Source of the DNA: PFJX01 sp040757575
GTDB taxonomy: Bacteria; Pseudomonadota; Gammaproteobacteria; Burkholderiales; Thiobacillaceae
Direction of reading: 5' to 3'
Assembly: GCA_040757575.1 (NCBI GenBank)
Contig: JBFLXA010000016.1
Span: 8,339 to 72,338 of the forward strand
Length of the DNA stretch: 64,000 nt
The notes under the pieces were generated by a model, which was given only the letters and a program-made list of their open reading frames with translations, searched no databases and was not told the DNA's origin. This document shows, piece after piece, positions 8,218 through 18,392 of the stretch (the stretch's first letter is position 1; each line of letters starts with the position of its first letter). The translations under genes were made by a program, and so were the position numbers.

Positions 8218-10875
8218 TTGTCCTCCTTGTCGAAGCTCCTCTATGCCGGTCCCTGGCGCACCGCCTACGCGCTGCTGGTGGTCTGGTTGGCTATCTGGCC
8301 TGCCGGGGCCCAGGAGCCCGAGCCAGTGCGGGAGGTGCGCATCGGGGTGCTGGCTTTGCGTGGGACCGAGCGGGCCACGGCCATGTGGACGCCGACGGCA
8401 GACTATCTCAGTCGCCGCCTGCCGGACCTGCGGGTGCGGGTGGTGCCCCTGGATTTCAAGGAAGTTCAGTTGGCAGTGCGCCAGCGCAGCGTGGATTTCG
8501 TCCTGGCCAATCCCTCTTACTATGTGGAGCTGGAAGCCCAGTATGGCGTCAGCCCGGTGGTCACCATGCGCAACCGGCATGATGGCGGCCGGGGGTACAG
8601 CCAGTTTGGCGGCGTCCTCTTCGCCCGGGCTGACCGTAGCGATATCCGCTCTGCCGCCGACCTGAAGGATAGGGTGTTCGGCGCCGTGGACCCGAATTCC
8701 TTCGGCGGCTGGCACGTGGCCTGGCGGACCCTGCTGGGCCTGGGGCTGGATCCGGAATCCCATTTCCGCCGGGTGGAGTTCCTGGGGACCCATGACGCCG
8801 TGGTCCAGGCCGTGCTGGAGGGCCGGGTGGACGCCGGCACCGTGCGTACGGAAACCCTGGAACGGATGGCAGCGGAAGGCGCCCTGCGCCTGGCGGACAT
8901 CTTCGTTCTCAATGAGCGCCGGCAGGATGGCTTCCCCCTGCGGCACAGCACCGAGTTGTATCCGGAATGGCCCCTGGCCAAGGTCCAGGGCGTACCAGAA
9001 AGCCTGGCGGTGCGGGTGGCCGTGGCCCTCATGCAGATGCCGGCCGACGACCCGGCGGCCCGGGCCAGCCAGACCGTGGGCTGGACCCTGCCCCTCAACT
9101 ACCAGCCGGTCCACGAAGTGCTGCGTATTCTGCGCGTCGGACCCTATGCCCACTTGCGGGAAATGAGCCTGGCGGATGCCCTGGCCCTGTATGGCCGCTG
9201 GCTGGCCGCTGGCCTGGCCTTTCTGCTGCTGGCCCTGGGAGTGCTGGCCTATGTGAGCCGCATCAACCGCCGCCTGCGCCAGAAGCAGAAGGAGCTCAAC
9301 CGGCTGAACTCGGATCTTGAGGGCCGGGTGGCGGAACGGACCGAACGCATCGGCCAACTGCTGGAACGTGAACGCTACCTGCGGGTGATCCTGGCCATGG
9401 TTGCGGACGTGAACGAGATCCTCATCACCACCGGCTCCCAGTCAGAGATGCTCCAGGCCTGCTGCGATCGTCTGGTGGCCCATGGGGACTACCGGTTTGC
9501 CTGGGTGAGCCTGGATGGAGACCAGGGCCTGGCGGTAGCGGCCAAGTCCTACGGGGCTGCGGAGCTGTCCCGCAAGATCAGCCACTGTCTGGCCGATGGC
9601 CCGGCCACTCGAGCCGTAGCCGAAAACCGCACGATTCTTGTGGGGCCCACGGAGGTGGAGCCCGAGATGGCTGCGGTGGGCATTGCAGCGGTGGCTTCCC
9701 TGCCCCTGCGCAAAGATGCCTATGCCGACCCCTTCGGTGCCCTGTGTGTGCTCACGGCCCGCATGGAAGGCTTTGACGCCGAGGAAGTGGCCATGCTGGA
9801 GCAACTGGCCGGGGATATCGGCTTTGCCATCCAGGCCTATCGCCAGCGGGCGGAGGCGGGCCGGCTCCAGCAGGAAAAGATCGGCAACTACGAAGAAACC
9901 ATCCTCTCACTGGTGGACATGATCGAAAAGCGGGATACCTATACGGCGGGCCATACCCGCCGGGTGGCCCAGTATTGCGAGCGCATCGCCCGGCACATGG
10001 GCGTGGCCGAGGCCGACATCGAGCGCCTGAAGGGGGCGGCCATCCTCCATGACATCGGCAAGATCGTGATTCCCGATGCCGTCCTGCTGAAGCCCGGCAG
10101 CCTTACGTCCCTGGAGTACGACCTCATCAAGCAGCACGTGCAGGTGGGGTACGAAACCCTCATCCACGTAAAGATGTACCGGGAGCTGGCGGAGATCATG
10201 TACCACCATCACGAACGTCTGGATGGCAGCGGTTATCCGGCCGGCATTGCCGGTGAGGCCATCCCTTTCCTGTCCCGCATCCTGGCCGTGGCCGATGCTT
10301 TCGACGCCATGACCACCAACCGCATCTACAAACCCCGCATGAGCGTGGAGCGGGCACTGGAAGAGCTGGGTCGGCTGGCCGGGCGGGAATTCGATCCGGC
10401 GGTGGTCGGTGCTGCCGTGTCCGCCCTGGTGGACGTGACCCCGCCCGCGCCGGCGGACCCGATGCCGAAGACCCAGCTGGAACGGCAGCGTTTCGCCTAT
10501 TTCTTCAACGACCATCTCACCGGGCTGTACAACGCCGAATACCTGCGTTTCCTGCTGCGCAGCGGGGAAGAGGGACGCTACACCCACGGTGCAATGGTGC
10601 TGCTGGGGGCCTTTTCCGGCTACAACGCCCGCTTCGGCTGGCAGGCGGGTAACCAGTTGCTGACCCGGCTGGCAGCTTGGTTGGTGGAGTCCTGCCCCAG
10701 GGCTCTGGTCTTCCGCATCATGGGCGATGATTTCCTGGTGCTGGCCGATGCTTATCTGCACCTGGAGGCGGCGGACCTCCAGGCGCTGCTGCCGGAAGAC
10801 AGCGGTGTGTCGGTGGAGATGCGCCTGCTGGATCTGTCCGGCGACGGGCGGGAGGCCCTCCAGGCCCTGGTTTGA
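8218..10875 (+). CDS. Multidomain c-di-GMP signalling protein: PhnD-type sensor, GAF, HD-GYP, degenerate GGDEF
   Basis: About 885 residues. The TTG at 8218 is chosen because a GGAG box sits 7 bases upstream and a signal peptide follows immediately; an upstream TTG at 8164 is possible. Order: signal peptide; periplasmic phosphonate/phosphate-binding-protein-like domain (about residues 35-310); membrane segment (about 325-347); coiled coil; GAF-like domain; then an intact HD-GYP domain with HDIGK and HHERLDGSGYP motifs. The last about 150 residues look like a GGDEF fold in which the signature reads MGDDF, so it is probably not a cyclase. The protein should degrade c-di-GMP under control of a periplasmic ligand. 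Confidence 0.85.
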   Translation: MSSLSKLLYAGPWRTAYALLVVWLAIWPAGAQEPEPVREVRIGVLALRGTERATAMWTPTADYLSRRLPDLRVRVVPLDFKEVQLAVRQRSVDFVLANPSYYVELEAQYGVSPVVTMRNRHDGGRGYSQFGGVLFARADRSDIRSAADLKDRVFGAVDPNSFGGWHVAWRTLLGLGLDPESHFRRVEFLGTHDAVVQAVLEGRVDAGTVRTETLERMAAEGALRLADIFVLNERRQDGFPLRHSTELYPEWPLAKVQGVPESLAVRVAVALMQMPADDPAARASQTVGWTLPLNYQPVHEVLRILRVGPYAHLREMSLADALALYGRWLAAGLAFLLLALGVLAYVSRINRRLRQKQKELNRLNSDLEGRVAERTERIGQLLERERYLRVILAMVADVNEILITTGSQSEMLQACCDRLVAHGDYRFAWVSLDGDQGLAVAAKSYGAAELSRKISHCLADGPATRAVAENRTILVGPTEVEPEMAAVGIAAVASLPLRKDAYADPFGALCVLTARMEGFDAEEVAMLEQLAGDIGFAIQAYRQRAEAGRLQQEKIGNYEETILSLVDMIEKRDTYTAGHTRRVAQYCERIARHMGVAEADIERLKGAAILHDIGKIVIPDAVLLKPGSLTSLEYDLIKQHVQVGYETLIHVKMYRELAEIMYHHHERLDGSGYPAGIAGEAIPFLSRILAVADAFDAMTTNRIYKPRMSVERALEELGRLAGREFDPAVVGAAVSALVDVTPPAPADPMPKTQLERQRFAYFFNDHLTGLYNAEYLRFLLRSGEEGRYTHGAMVLLGAFSGYNARFGWQAGNQLLTRLAAWLVESCPRALVFRIMGDDFLVLADAYLHLEAADLQALLPEDSGVSVEMRLLDLSGDGREALQALV

Positions 10876-10948
10876 AGGCAGGGACCGTAGCTTTGGCCGG
10901 GCTCCTATAGAATCCTGGGCTTTGCATCCAAACGCTGTATCGGCCGCC

Positions 10949-11617
10949 ATGAGTGCAACCCTGCGACTTGCCCTTTTTGACCTGGACAACACCCTGTTAG
11001 CCGGGGATTCGGACTTCGAGTGGGCCCAATACCTGATCGAACAGGGTGTGCTGGACCGGGAAGTGTACGAAGCCCGCAACCAGACCTTCTATGACCAGTA
11101 CAAGGCCGGCACCCTGGACATCCACGAATTCCTGGATTTCCAGTTGCGGCCCCTGGCCCGCCACCCAAGGGCCCAACTGGATGCCTGGCATGCCGACTAC
11201 CTGGCCCGCAAGGTGCTGCCTATGGTGGCGCCTGGAACCCGGGCCTTGCTTGAGCGGCACAAGGACGACGTGCGGGTCATCGTCACCGCTACAAACAGCT
11301 TCGTCACTGCTCCCATTGCCCGCCATCTGGGGGTGGCACACCTGATCGCCACGGACCCGGAGCAGCAGGACGGCCGGTTCACCGGTCGGGTGGCAGGCAT
11401 ACCGTCCTTCCGGGAGGGCAAGGTGACGCGTCTGCTGGAATGGTTGCAGGCCCAGGGCAAGTCCTGGGAAGATGTGGCGGAAAGCTGGTTCTACAGCGAT
11501 TCCCTCAACGACCTGCCCTTGCTGGACCACGTTCATCACCCCGTGGCCGTGGATCCTGACCCGACTCTGAAAGCTCACGCCGAGGCCCGGGGCTGGCCCG
11601 TCATCAGCCTGCGCTGA
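10949..11617 (+). CDS. HAD-superfamily hydrolase, subfamily IB (SerB-like phosphatase)
   Basis: 222 residues with the HAD motifs in order: FDLDNTLL with the nucleophile and acid aspartates near the N terminus, VIVTATNSF as motif II, a conserved lysine (EGK), and YSDSLNDLPLL as motif III. This is the small phosphoserine-phosphatase-like group (CicA/HAD-IB) common in proteobacteria, acting on a small phosphorylated metabolite that cannot be named from sequence. ATG 10949 is the first start giving a family-like N terminus; the frame upstream overlaps the previous gene. A histidine-kinase gene follows after 19 bp. Confidence 0.85.
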   Translation: MSATLRLALFDLDNTLLAGDSDFEWAQYLIEQGVLDREVYEARNQTFYDQYKAGTLDIHEFLDFQLRPLARHPRAQLDAWHADYLARKVLPMVAPGTRALLERHKDDVRVIVTATNSFVTAPIARHLGVAHLIATDPEQQDGRFTGRVAGIPSFREGKVTRLLEWLQAQGKSWEDVAESWFYSDSLNDLPLLDHVHHPVAVDPDPTLKAHAEARGWPVISLR

Positions 11618-11636
11618 ACCGGAATACTGCGGTCCC

Positions 11637-13830
11637 ATGCCCTGGTTCGCCCCTACCTCCGTCAGCATCAAGCGGCGGCTCATCGGGGTGCTGCTGGGGG
11701 TGACGGGCGTGGGCCTGGGGTTTGTCCTGCTTTTCAGCGCCTGGCAGCAATTGACCAATATCCAGGCGGATGCCCGGGAAAAGATCCAGGCCATTGCCCG
11801 GGCCGCAGGGGGCGCCGGCAAGGCGGCCTTGGCTTTCAGGGATGACAAGGCCGCCCGGGAAATCCTGGCGGATGGTCTCAGCCAGCATCCGGAGGTGGTG
11901 GCCGCTGCCATCTACGACCATCTGGGCGGTCGCTTCGCCAGCTATGGCGACGAAAGGCTGCTGCCCGGGCAACTGCATTCCCAGGGGGAGGTCGGGCCCG
12001 TCATCCAGGCCTTCGAGCCCCGGGCCTACCATGTCAGTCCCATCCTGCTGGATGACGAGCCCATAGGCTTGCTCTACCTGCAAGCGGACTTGAGTCAGGA
12101 CTGGGAGCGTTTCTCGGGACAGTTCGCCCTGTCGGCTGCTGGCATTCTGCTGGCTTTCGCCATCGCCCTCATGCTGGGTTTGCGGCTCGTGCAGCGCATC
12201 GTCACCCCCATCAAGGCCCTGGCCACCACGGCTCGCCAGGTGCGGGCCCACAAGGATTATTCCCTGCGTGTATCTGATGGGAAGATGGGTGAGGCCGGGG
12301 GGGCTGAGGAGTACAGCGACGAGGTCCAGGAACTGGTGCGCAGTTTCAACGCCATGCTGGCGGAGATCGAAACCCGGGACCGGGACCTGGCGGCTTCCCG
12401 GGATGAGCTGGAACGTCTGGTGAGCCAGCGCACCGCCCAATTGGCCCAGGCCAAGGAACAGGCGGAGGCCGCCAACGTGGCCAAGAGCCAGTTCCTGGCC
12501 AACATGAGCCATGAAATCCGCACCCCTCTCAACGGCATCCTGGGCATGGCCCAGCTGCTGCGCCAGGGGCCGGGCCTGGACGAGCGACAGCGCCTGTTTG
12601 TGGACGCCATACGGGGTTCTTCTGAAGCCCTGAAGGATCTGATCAACGACGTGCTGGACCTGGCCAAGATCGAGGCGGGACGCCTGGAGCTGGAGCGGGT
12701 GCCTTTCCACCTGCGGGGTCTGCTGGAGGATGCCCTGGATCTGGTGGCGCCCCAGGCCTACGCCAAGGGGGTGGAAGTCATTGCCGCCCAGGCCCCGGAT
12801 CTGCCCGGCTGGGCGCTGGGAGACCCGGGGCGGCTGCGGCAGATTCTCAACAACCTGTTGTCCAATGCCGCCAAATTCACAGCCCGGGGGGAAATCCAGT
12901 TGTCCGCCCGGACCCGCAACGAAGGGCCTGAGGGGTTTGTGCTGGAACTGGAGGTAAGGGATACGGGGATCGGAATTTCCGCCGAGGCTCAGCAGTACAT
13001 TTTCGACCGCTTCCTGCAAGGGGATGGCAGTACGACCAGGAAGTTCGGTGGCACCGGTCTGGGCCTGGCCATCGTCGAACGCCTGCTGCACGAGATGGGC
13101 GGACAGGTACGGGTCACCAGCGCCGAAGGGGTGGGGTCCCGTTTCAGCGTCCAGCTGCCTTTGGGGTGGGGGCCAGGGGGAGCGGCGACGGGGCTGGAGG
13201 GTAAGATGGCTGAAGCCCCGGGTGCCCAGAGGACTGGGCTGCCCTTGCCCGCTGAGATGTTCATCGGTATTCGGCATCCGGTTTTGCGCAACGTGCTGGA
13301 AGCTCAGTTGCGCTATTGGGGCATTCAGGTCTGCCACGAGCCCTTTGCGGACCAGATCAGTGAGCCTCCCGGAGGCCGGGGCATGCTCATCGACCACGAA
13401 ACGCTGCAACAGGACGGGGCCCTGGCGGCCGCGGAGAGGGGACTGGGCCCGGTCATCGTGCTGGTGCCCATCCATATGTTGGCGGCAGTGGCGGACAGCC
13501 CCCTGCTGGCCCGCTGCCGCCTGCTGGCCAGGCCGGTACGCCCCTCCCGCTTACGGGAGGCGTTGCAATGTAAGGAACCGGCTCCCGTCCAGGTGGTGGA
13601 GCGGCCCCGCTGGGACGGCCGGGTGCTGCTGGTGGAAGACAACCTGGCGAACCAGCTGGTGATGCGGGAAGTGCTTACCGGGCTGGGTCTGGAAGTCAGC
13701 CTGGCTGTGGATGGCCAGGCAGCCGTGGCAGCAGTCATTGCGGACCCGCCGGATCTGGTGCTGATGGATCTGCACATGCCTGGCATGGATGGCTATCAGG
13801 CCACGGCGGCCATCCGGGCTTGGGAGCAGG
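11637..13830 (+). CDS. Hybrid sensor histidine kinase, C-terminus lost in assembly gap
   Basis: About 731 residues are readable before the run of N. Two membrane segments (about 13-33 and 165-187) flank a periplasmic domain of about 130 residues resembling the CHASE8 type. Then follow HAMP, a coiled coil, a HisKA domain with the phospho-histidine motif SHEIRTPLNG, and an HATPase domain (LLSNAAKF, DTGIG, GGTGLGL). A poorly conserved receiver-like stretch precedes a true receiver (LLVEDN, VLMDLHMPGMDG) that is cut at the gap. With the TonB receptor and YfiR protein after the gap it forms a gene trio often seen together in proteobacteria. Confidence 0.9.
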
Positions 13831-13930
13831 NNNNNNNNNNNNNNNNNNNNNNNNNNNNNNNNNNNNNNNNNNNNNNNNNNNNNNNNNNNNNNNNNNNNNN
13901 NNNNNNNNNNNNNNNNNNNNNNNNNNNNNN
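13831..13930. other. Assembly gap (100 N)
   Basis: Exactly 100 undetermined bases, a conventional placeholder for a scaffold join of unknown size. The sequence on the right may therefore not be 100 bp from the sequence on the left. The end of the kinase gene, and possibly other genes, are missing here. Confidence 1.
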
Positions 13931-13971
13931 TGTCCATGGATGGACCCAGGGCATGAGCGGGGGTGGGGCTA

Positions 13972-14000
13972 GTCTTGCAACAGGGTTTGGCGCATACAAT
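13972..14000 (+). promoter_or_regulatory. Possible sigma-70 promoter for the TonB-receptor gene
   Basis: GTCTTG and TACAAT are separated by 17 bp, and the second hexamer matches the -10 consensus at five of six positions. The -35 match is weak. It lies 38 bp upstream of the chosen start at 14039. Confidence 0.3.
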
Positions 14001-14038
14001 TCGCGCCAGAAATCCATTTGTTCCGGGAGCGGGCATTG

Positions 14039-16114
14039 ATGAGGCGAGGTTTGATTTTCCTGGCGGTCCTGGCCCAGTTTCAGGGCGGGGCCTGGGCTGA
14101 CGGTGCCGGGGAGACTGACCGCCTGGACCATTTCCTGGCCATGAACATGGCGGATCTGATGGCCATGGAGGTGTCGATTTCCACCCAGTCCCGGCAGAAA
14201 CTGTCCAAGGCGCCGGCGGTGGTGACCGTTGTCACCGCCGAGGACATCCAGGCCACCGGTGCCACCAACGTAGTGGAAGTGCTCCAGTCTGTGCCGGGTG
14301 TCTATATCCGCGCCAACCTGTTCGGCTTCCGGCCCCTGGTGACCATGCGGGGCGCCACTGGCACCCACACCCTGCTGATGGTGGACGGCGCGCCTATCAA
14401 GGATCTGGTCTGGCATTCCGGCATCTTCTGGAAGGGCCTGCCCACCCACATGATCGACCGTATCGAGATCATCCGCGGCCCGGGTTCTGCCTTGTACGGG
14501 TCGGACGCCTCGGCGGGGGCAATCAACATCATCACCAAGACCTCCCGCGCCATTGAGAAAACCGAAGCCGGCCTGCGGGCTGGCAGCTTCGATACCCAGG
14601 AAGCCTGGTTCCAGCGGGGAGGAATATGGCAGAGCTACGAAGTGGGGTTTACCGCCGCCCTTTCACGCACCGATGGCCATGATCCCTACATTGCCCGCCA
14701 TGCCCAGACCGGCACCGGTGTCGCCGATGGGCCGGGCCATGCGGAGTATGGCTGGAACAACATGGATGTCCGTTTTTCGCTGGCCCGGGGGGACTGGCGT
14801 CTGCAAGGGGACTACACCCGCCATGGCGATCTGCAAACCGGATTCAGCGGTGCTGCTGCCCTGGATGATCTCACCGAGGGTAGGGACGAGCGACTCAATC
14901 TCGCCCTACTGTATAACGCCCTTGCCTTTGCTCCGGGCTGGTCGGTGAATGGGGAACTGCGTTTCCAGCACCTGGAGTACACCTCGGGGGACGGATTCCA
15001 GGAGCGCCCACCGGGGTTCACCTGCGCAGTGTCCAGCCAATGCAGGGGCGGTACCCCTGGGGTTTATGCCGATGGCCTGATCAATCAGATGCGATCTGCC
15101 GAACGGCGCTGGAATCTGGAGTTGAGTGGCTTGTACTCGGGTTTCCAGGGCCATGCCCTGCGCCTGGGCAGTGGCTACGTGCTCCAGGATCTGTATTCCG
15201 TAGAGCAGTTCGTCAACTTCGGCACCATGCCGGACGGCGTTACCCCGATTCCTCTGGGTAGCGGCCTGGTGGACCTGTCAGATTCTGGCAATGCCTTTGC
15301 CCCTGAGCAGGCTCGCAAGACGGCTTATGCCTACCTTCAGGATGTCTGGGCCTTCTCGGATGCTTGGGAACTGACCGCCGGCCTGCGCTATGACCACTAT
15401 TCCGATTTTGGCGGGGCCTGGAACCCCCGGTTGGCGCTGGTCTGGCAGACCACGGACCGGCTGACCACCAAGCTGCTCTACGGCGAAGCCTTCCGGGCGC
15501 CCTCCTATCTGGAGTTGTACGCCCCCACTTCGGCCTCCTCGGCCAACCCGGACCTGAAGCCGGAGACCTCCAGGACCCTGGAGTTGTCGTTCTCCTTCGT
15601 GCCCAGCCAGGACTGGCGTCTGGGCCTCAATCTGTACCAGTTCGACCAGTATGACCTGATCGGTCTGGTGGCTGGGCGATATGAAAACCGGGACGATCTT
15701 CGCACCCGGGGCTTCGAGCTTGAAGCCCAGTGGCAGGCCACCCCCAGCCTGGTTTTTGCCGCGAATTACTCACGCCATCGCTACGATGATCCTGAGGTGC
15801 CCGTTTTCCGTGTGCCGGAGCAGAGGGCCTATCTGCGGGCCGACTGGAACTTCATGCCCCGCTGGCACTGGAACCTCCAGGCCAACTGGATCGACCGGCA
15901 TGAGTTGGAGGATGGGGACGTCCGGGCCCCCATTGGGGCATATACCTTGGTGGATACCACCCTGCGCCACGCCTATAGCAAGCGCTGGGAGTTTGCAGCT
16001 TCAGTGCGCAACCTGTTCGACGAGGATGCCCGGGAACTGAGCAGCCGGGCCCTTACCGATAACCTGCCCTTGCCGGGGCGCAGTCTGTTTGCCGAGGTCC
16101 GCTATAGGTTTTGA
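14039..16114 (+). CDS. TonB-dependent outer-membrane receptor
   Basis: 691 residues. The ATG at 14039 follows a GGGAGC box and opens a signal peptide (cleavage near AWA-DG). The plug domain carries the family signature: VVTAEDIQATGATNVVEVL, then IEIIRGPGSALYGSDASAGAINI. A beta-barrel of about 530 residues ends in the typical aromatic terminus (VRYRF). The substrate is unknown. Homologues with a TonB plug starting at ME(V/I)S(I/T) are frequently paired with YfiR-type periplasmic proteins and HAMP histidine kinases, as here, so a signalling rather than purely transport role is plausible. Confidence 0.92.
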   Translation: MRRGLIFLAVLAQFQGGAWADGAGETDRLDHFLAMNMADLMAMEVSISTQSRQKLSKAPAVVTVVTAEDIQATGATNVVEVLQSVPGVYIRANLFGFRPLVTMRGATGTHTLLMVDGAPIKDLVWHSGIFWKGLPTHMIDRIEIIRGPGSALYGSDASAGAINIITKTSRAIEKTEAGLRAGSFDTQEAWFQRGGIWQSYEVGFTAALSRTDGHDPYIARHAQTGTGVADGPGHAEYGWNNMDVRFSLARGDWRLQGDYTRHGDLQTGFSGAAALDDLTEGRDERLNLALLYNALAFAPGWSVNGELRFQHLEYTSGDGFQERPPGFTCAVSSQCRGGTPGVYADGLINQMRSAERRWNLELSGLYSGFQGHALRLGSGYVLQDLYSVEQFVNFGTMPDGVTPIPLGSGLVDLSDSGNAFAPEQARKTAYAYLQDVWAFSDAWELTAGLRYDHYSDFGGAWNPRLALVWQTTDRLTTKLLYGEAFRAPSYLELYAPTSASSANPDLKPETSRTLELSFSFVPSQDWRLGLNLYQFDQYDLIGLVAGRYENRDDLRTRGFELEAQWQATPSLVFAANYSRHRYDDPEVPVFRVPEQRAYLRADWNFMPRWHWNLQANWIDRHELEDGDVRAPIGAYTLVDTTLRHAYSKRWEFAASVRNLFDEDARELSSRALTDNLPLPGRSLFAEVRYRF

Positions 16115-16126
16115 TTCCAGGTGGCG

Positions 16127-16723
16127 ATGCACATAATTAATTTTCAGGGTAGGCGACGCGTGGGCTGTGGGCTTGGTGCGCCAAGGGCCACGCTGACGTG
16201 GGCGGTGCTCCAGGTCCTGGCATGGTTTGGGGTTGCCGGCTGGGGATATGCCCAGGCCCAAGCCGGCGTGCCGGATGCACAGCTCATCCGGGCGGCCTAC
16301 CTCTACAACTTTGCCAAGTTCACCACCTGGCCCGATGTGCCTCGCCGGGACGGCCGGCTGAGCTTGTGCGTGGCGGGCACGGATGCCTTGACCCCGGCCC
16401 TTCAGGCTCTTGGGGGGCGCTTGGTGCGTGGGCGCTTCATCGCGGTGCACCCGGTTCGGGGTGCGGATCTGCCGGATACCTGTCAGATGCTTTACGTGGC
16501 CGCTTCAGATGTGGGGCGGGCCACGGCGTTGCTGCGCCAGGCCCGGGGCCTGCCCCTGCTGACCCTCAGTGCCCAGCAGGGCTTTGCCGAGGCGGGGGGG
16601 ATGGTGGAACTGACAGAAGTTGGAGGGCGGACCCGTTTCATCATCAATCTGGGGGCTGCACGGGCTGTCGGCCTGGAAATCAGCCCCAGCCTGCTTAGCC
16701 TGTCGGAGGTGGTGGGGCATTGA
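16127..16723 (+). CDS. YfiR-family periplasmic protein (DUF4154)
   Basis: 198 residues. The ATG at 16127 is preferred because an AGGTGG box precedes it; a GTG at 16121 is in frame. A long signal peptide ends near AQA. The mature part has the YfiR hallmarks: an early IRAAYLYNFAKFTTWP segment, then LCVAG, a central cysteine pair position, QGFAEAGGMVEL, and a terminal RFIINLGAAR-LEISP motif. YfiR in Pseudomonas represses the diguanylate cyclase YfiN from the periplasm. Here the partner is more likely the histidine kinase upstream. Only 12 bp separate it from the receptor gene, so the two are probably cotranscribed. Confidence 0.85.
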   Translation: MHIINFQGRRRVGCGLGAPRATLTWAVLQVLAWFGVAGWGYAQAQAGVPDAQLIRAAYLYNFAKFTTWPDVPRRDGRLSLCVAGTDALTPALQALGGRLVRGRFIAVHPVRGADLPDTCQMLYVAASDVGRATALLRQARGLPLLTLSAQQGFAEAGGMVELTEVGGRTRFIINLGAARAVGLEISPSLLSLSEVVGH

Positions 16724-16825
16724 TATTCCGGTGCCGGCATGGGGGAAATGCCCTTCCATGGTGCGCGCAGAAGCATTCAGGCCTATTATTCCCCTGCGTT
16801 TAGGGCGAATAAAAAGGAGACCACC

Positions 16826-17851
16826 ATGCTGCTGTTGAATCCTTTCAAACGTATTGCCCTGGGGCTCGCCCTGGGTTTTGTCATGCTGACCGCCCAGGCG
16901 GCCGAGCCTGTCGTCATCAAGTTTTCCCATGTGGTGGCCCCCAATACCCCCAAGGGCAAGGCGGCGGATTACTTCAAGAAACTGGCCGAGGAACGCACCA
17001 AGGGCAGGGTGAAGGTGGATGTCTACCCCAACTCCCAGCTCTACAAGGACCGGGAGGAAATCGAGGCCCTGCAACTGGGTGCGGTGCAGATGCTTGCTCC
17101 CAGCCTTTCCAAGTTCGGGCCCCTGGGGGTGCGATCCTTCGAGTTGTTCGACCTGCCCTACATCTTCCCCAACAAGGAAACCCTGTACCGGGTCATGGAC
17201 GGGGACGTAGGCAGGAAGCTTTTCCAGTTGCTGGAACCCAAGGGCATCATTGGCCTGGCCTATTGGGACAACGGCTTCAAGCATATGAGCGCCAACCGCC
17301 CCCTCCGCCGGGTGGAGGACTTCAAGGGCCTGAAGATGCGCATCCAGTCTTCCAAGGTGCTTGAGGCCCAGATGAAGGCCCTGGGGGCCAATCCCCAGGT
17401 CATGGCCTTCTCCGAGGTGTATTCCGCCTTGCAACAGGGGGTGGTGGATGGGACAGAAAACCCCATTTCCAACCTCTATACCCAGAAGATGCATGAGGTG
17501 CAGAAGCATCTGACCCTGTCCCAGCATGGCTATCTGGGCTATGCGGTGATCGTCAACAAGGCCTTCTGGGAGGGCCTGCCAGCGGATCTCCGCAAGACCC
17601 TAGAAAAGGCCATGGAGGACGCCACGGCCTATGAACGGGATATTGCCCAGAAGGAAAACGACGAGGCCCTGGCCAAGGTTCGGGCGGCGGGTTACACCGA
17701 TGTGTACATCTTGCCCCTGGAGGAGCGCCTGAAGTGGTGGAAGGCCCTCCTGCCGGTGCACAAGGAGTACGAAGACAAGATCGGCCGGGACATGATCCAG
17801 GCCGCCTACCGGGTGGCGGCAGACGTGGAGCAGGCAGGCAAGGGCAAGTAA
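16826..17851 (+). CDS. dctP: TRAP transporter substrate-binding protein, DctP family
   Basis: 341 residues, starting at ATG 16826 behind AAGGAGA. A signal peptide ends near AQAAEP. The sequence shows the DctP fold landmarks: IKFSHVVAPNTPKGKAA, the YPNSQLY segment, the conserved arginine in LKMRIQ that clamps the carboxylate of the ligand, and QQGVVDGTENP. It captures organic acids, most likely C4-dicarboxylates, in the periplasm. It heads a three-gene TRAP operon followed directly by the two membrane subunits. Confidence 0.93.
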   Translation: MLLLNPFKRIALGLALGFVMLTAQAAEPVVIKFSHVVAPNTPKGKAADYFKKLAEERTKGRVKVDVYPNSQLYKDREEIEALQLGAVQMLAPSLSKFGPLGVRSFELFDLPYIFPNKETLYRVMDGDVGRKLFQLLEPKGIIGLAYWDNGFKHMSANRPLRRVEDFKGLKMRIQSSKVLEAQMKALGANPQVMAFSEVYSALQQGVVDGTENPISNLYTQKMHEVQKHLTLSQHGYLGYAVIVNKAFWEGLPADLRKTLEKAMEDATAYERDIAQKENDEALAKVRAAGYTDVYILPLEERLKWWKALLPVHKEYEDKIGRDMIQAAYRVAADVEQAGKGK

Positions 17852-17861
17852 GGCCCTCCCC

Positions 17862-18392
17862 ATGTTCAACCGCGTCCTCGACCGCCTGGAGGAGTGGCTG
17901 ATCCTCTCCTTCATGGCGGCGGCCACCCTGACCACGTTCGTGTCCGTGGCCATGCGCTACCTGATGGGCACTGGCTTTACCTGGGCCACTGAACTGACCA
18001 TCTATCTATTCATCTGGATGGCCAAGTTCGGCGCCGCCTACGGGGTGCGAACCGGCATCCACGTGGGGGTGGATTACGTGGTTAACCGCCTGGAGGGGCG
18101 GGCCCGGACCGCCATGGTGGTCGTGGGCCTGGGACTGGGGATCCTGTTCACCGGCGTGGTGGCCATTCTGGGGGTGCGTTGGGTGCTGTTCGCCCATGGC
18201 ACGGGCCAGGTCTCGCCGGACCTTGAGTGGCCCATGTGGATCATCTATCTGGCCATTCCCCTGGGGTCGGGCCTCATGTGCTACCGCTTTGTCCAGGCCC
18301 TGGCCCGCTTCCTGCGCACCGGCGAGACGGTGACGGCGGGGCCGGCCCATGAGTTGAGGGAAGGCGCCCTGGAGGGAGACCGCGCTCCATGA
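17862..18392 (+). CDS. dctQ: TRAP transporter small permease subunit, DctQ family
   Basis: 176 residues with four predicted membrane segments and the DctQ-type WATELTIYLFIWMAKFGAAY motif region in the second. It begins 10 bp after dctP and ends in a 4-bp ATGA overlap with dctM, implying translational coupling. DctQ joins the large permease and is needed for Na+-driven uptake of the substrate delivered by DctP. Confidence 0.92.
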   Translation: MFNRVLDRLEEWLILSFMAAATLTTFVSVAMRYLMGTGFTWATELTIYLFIWMAKFGAAYGVRTGIHVGVDYVVNRLEGRARTAMVVVGLGLGILFTGVVAILGVRWVLFAHGTGQVSPDLEWPMWIIYLAIPLGSGLMCYRFVQALARFLRTGETVTAGPAHELREGALEGDRAP

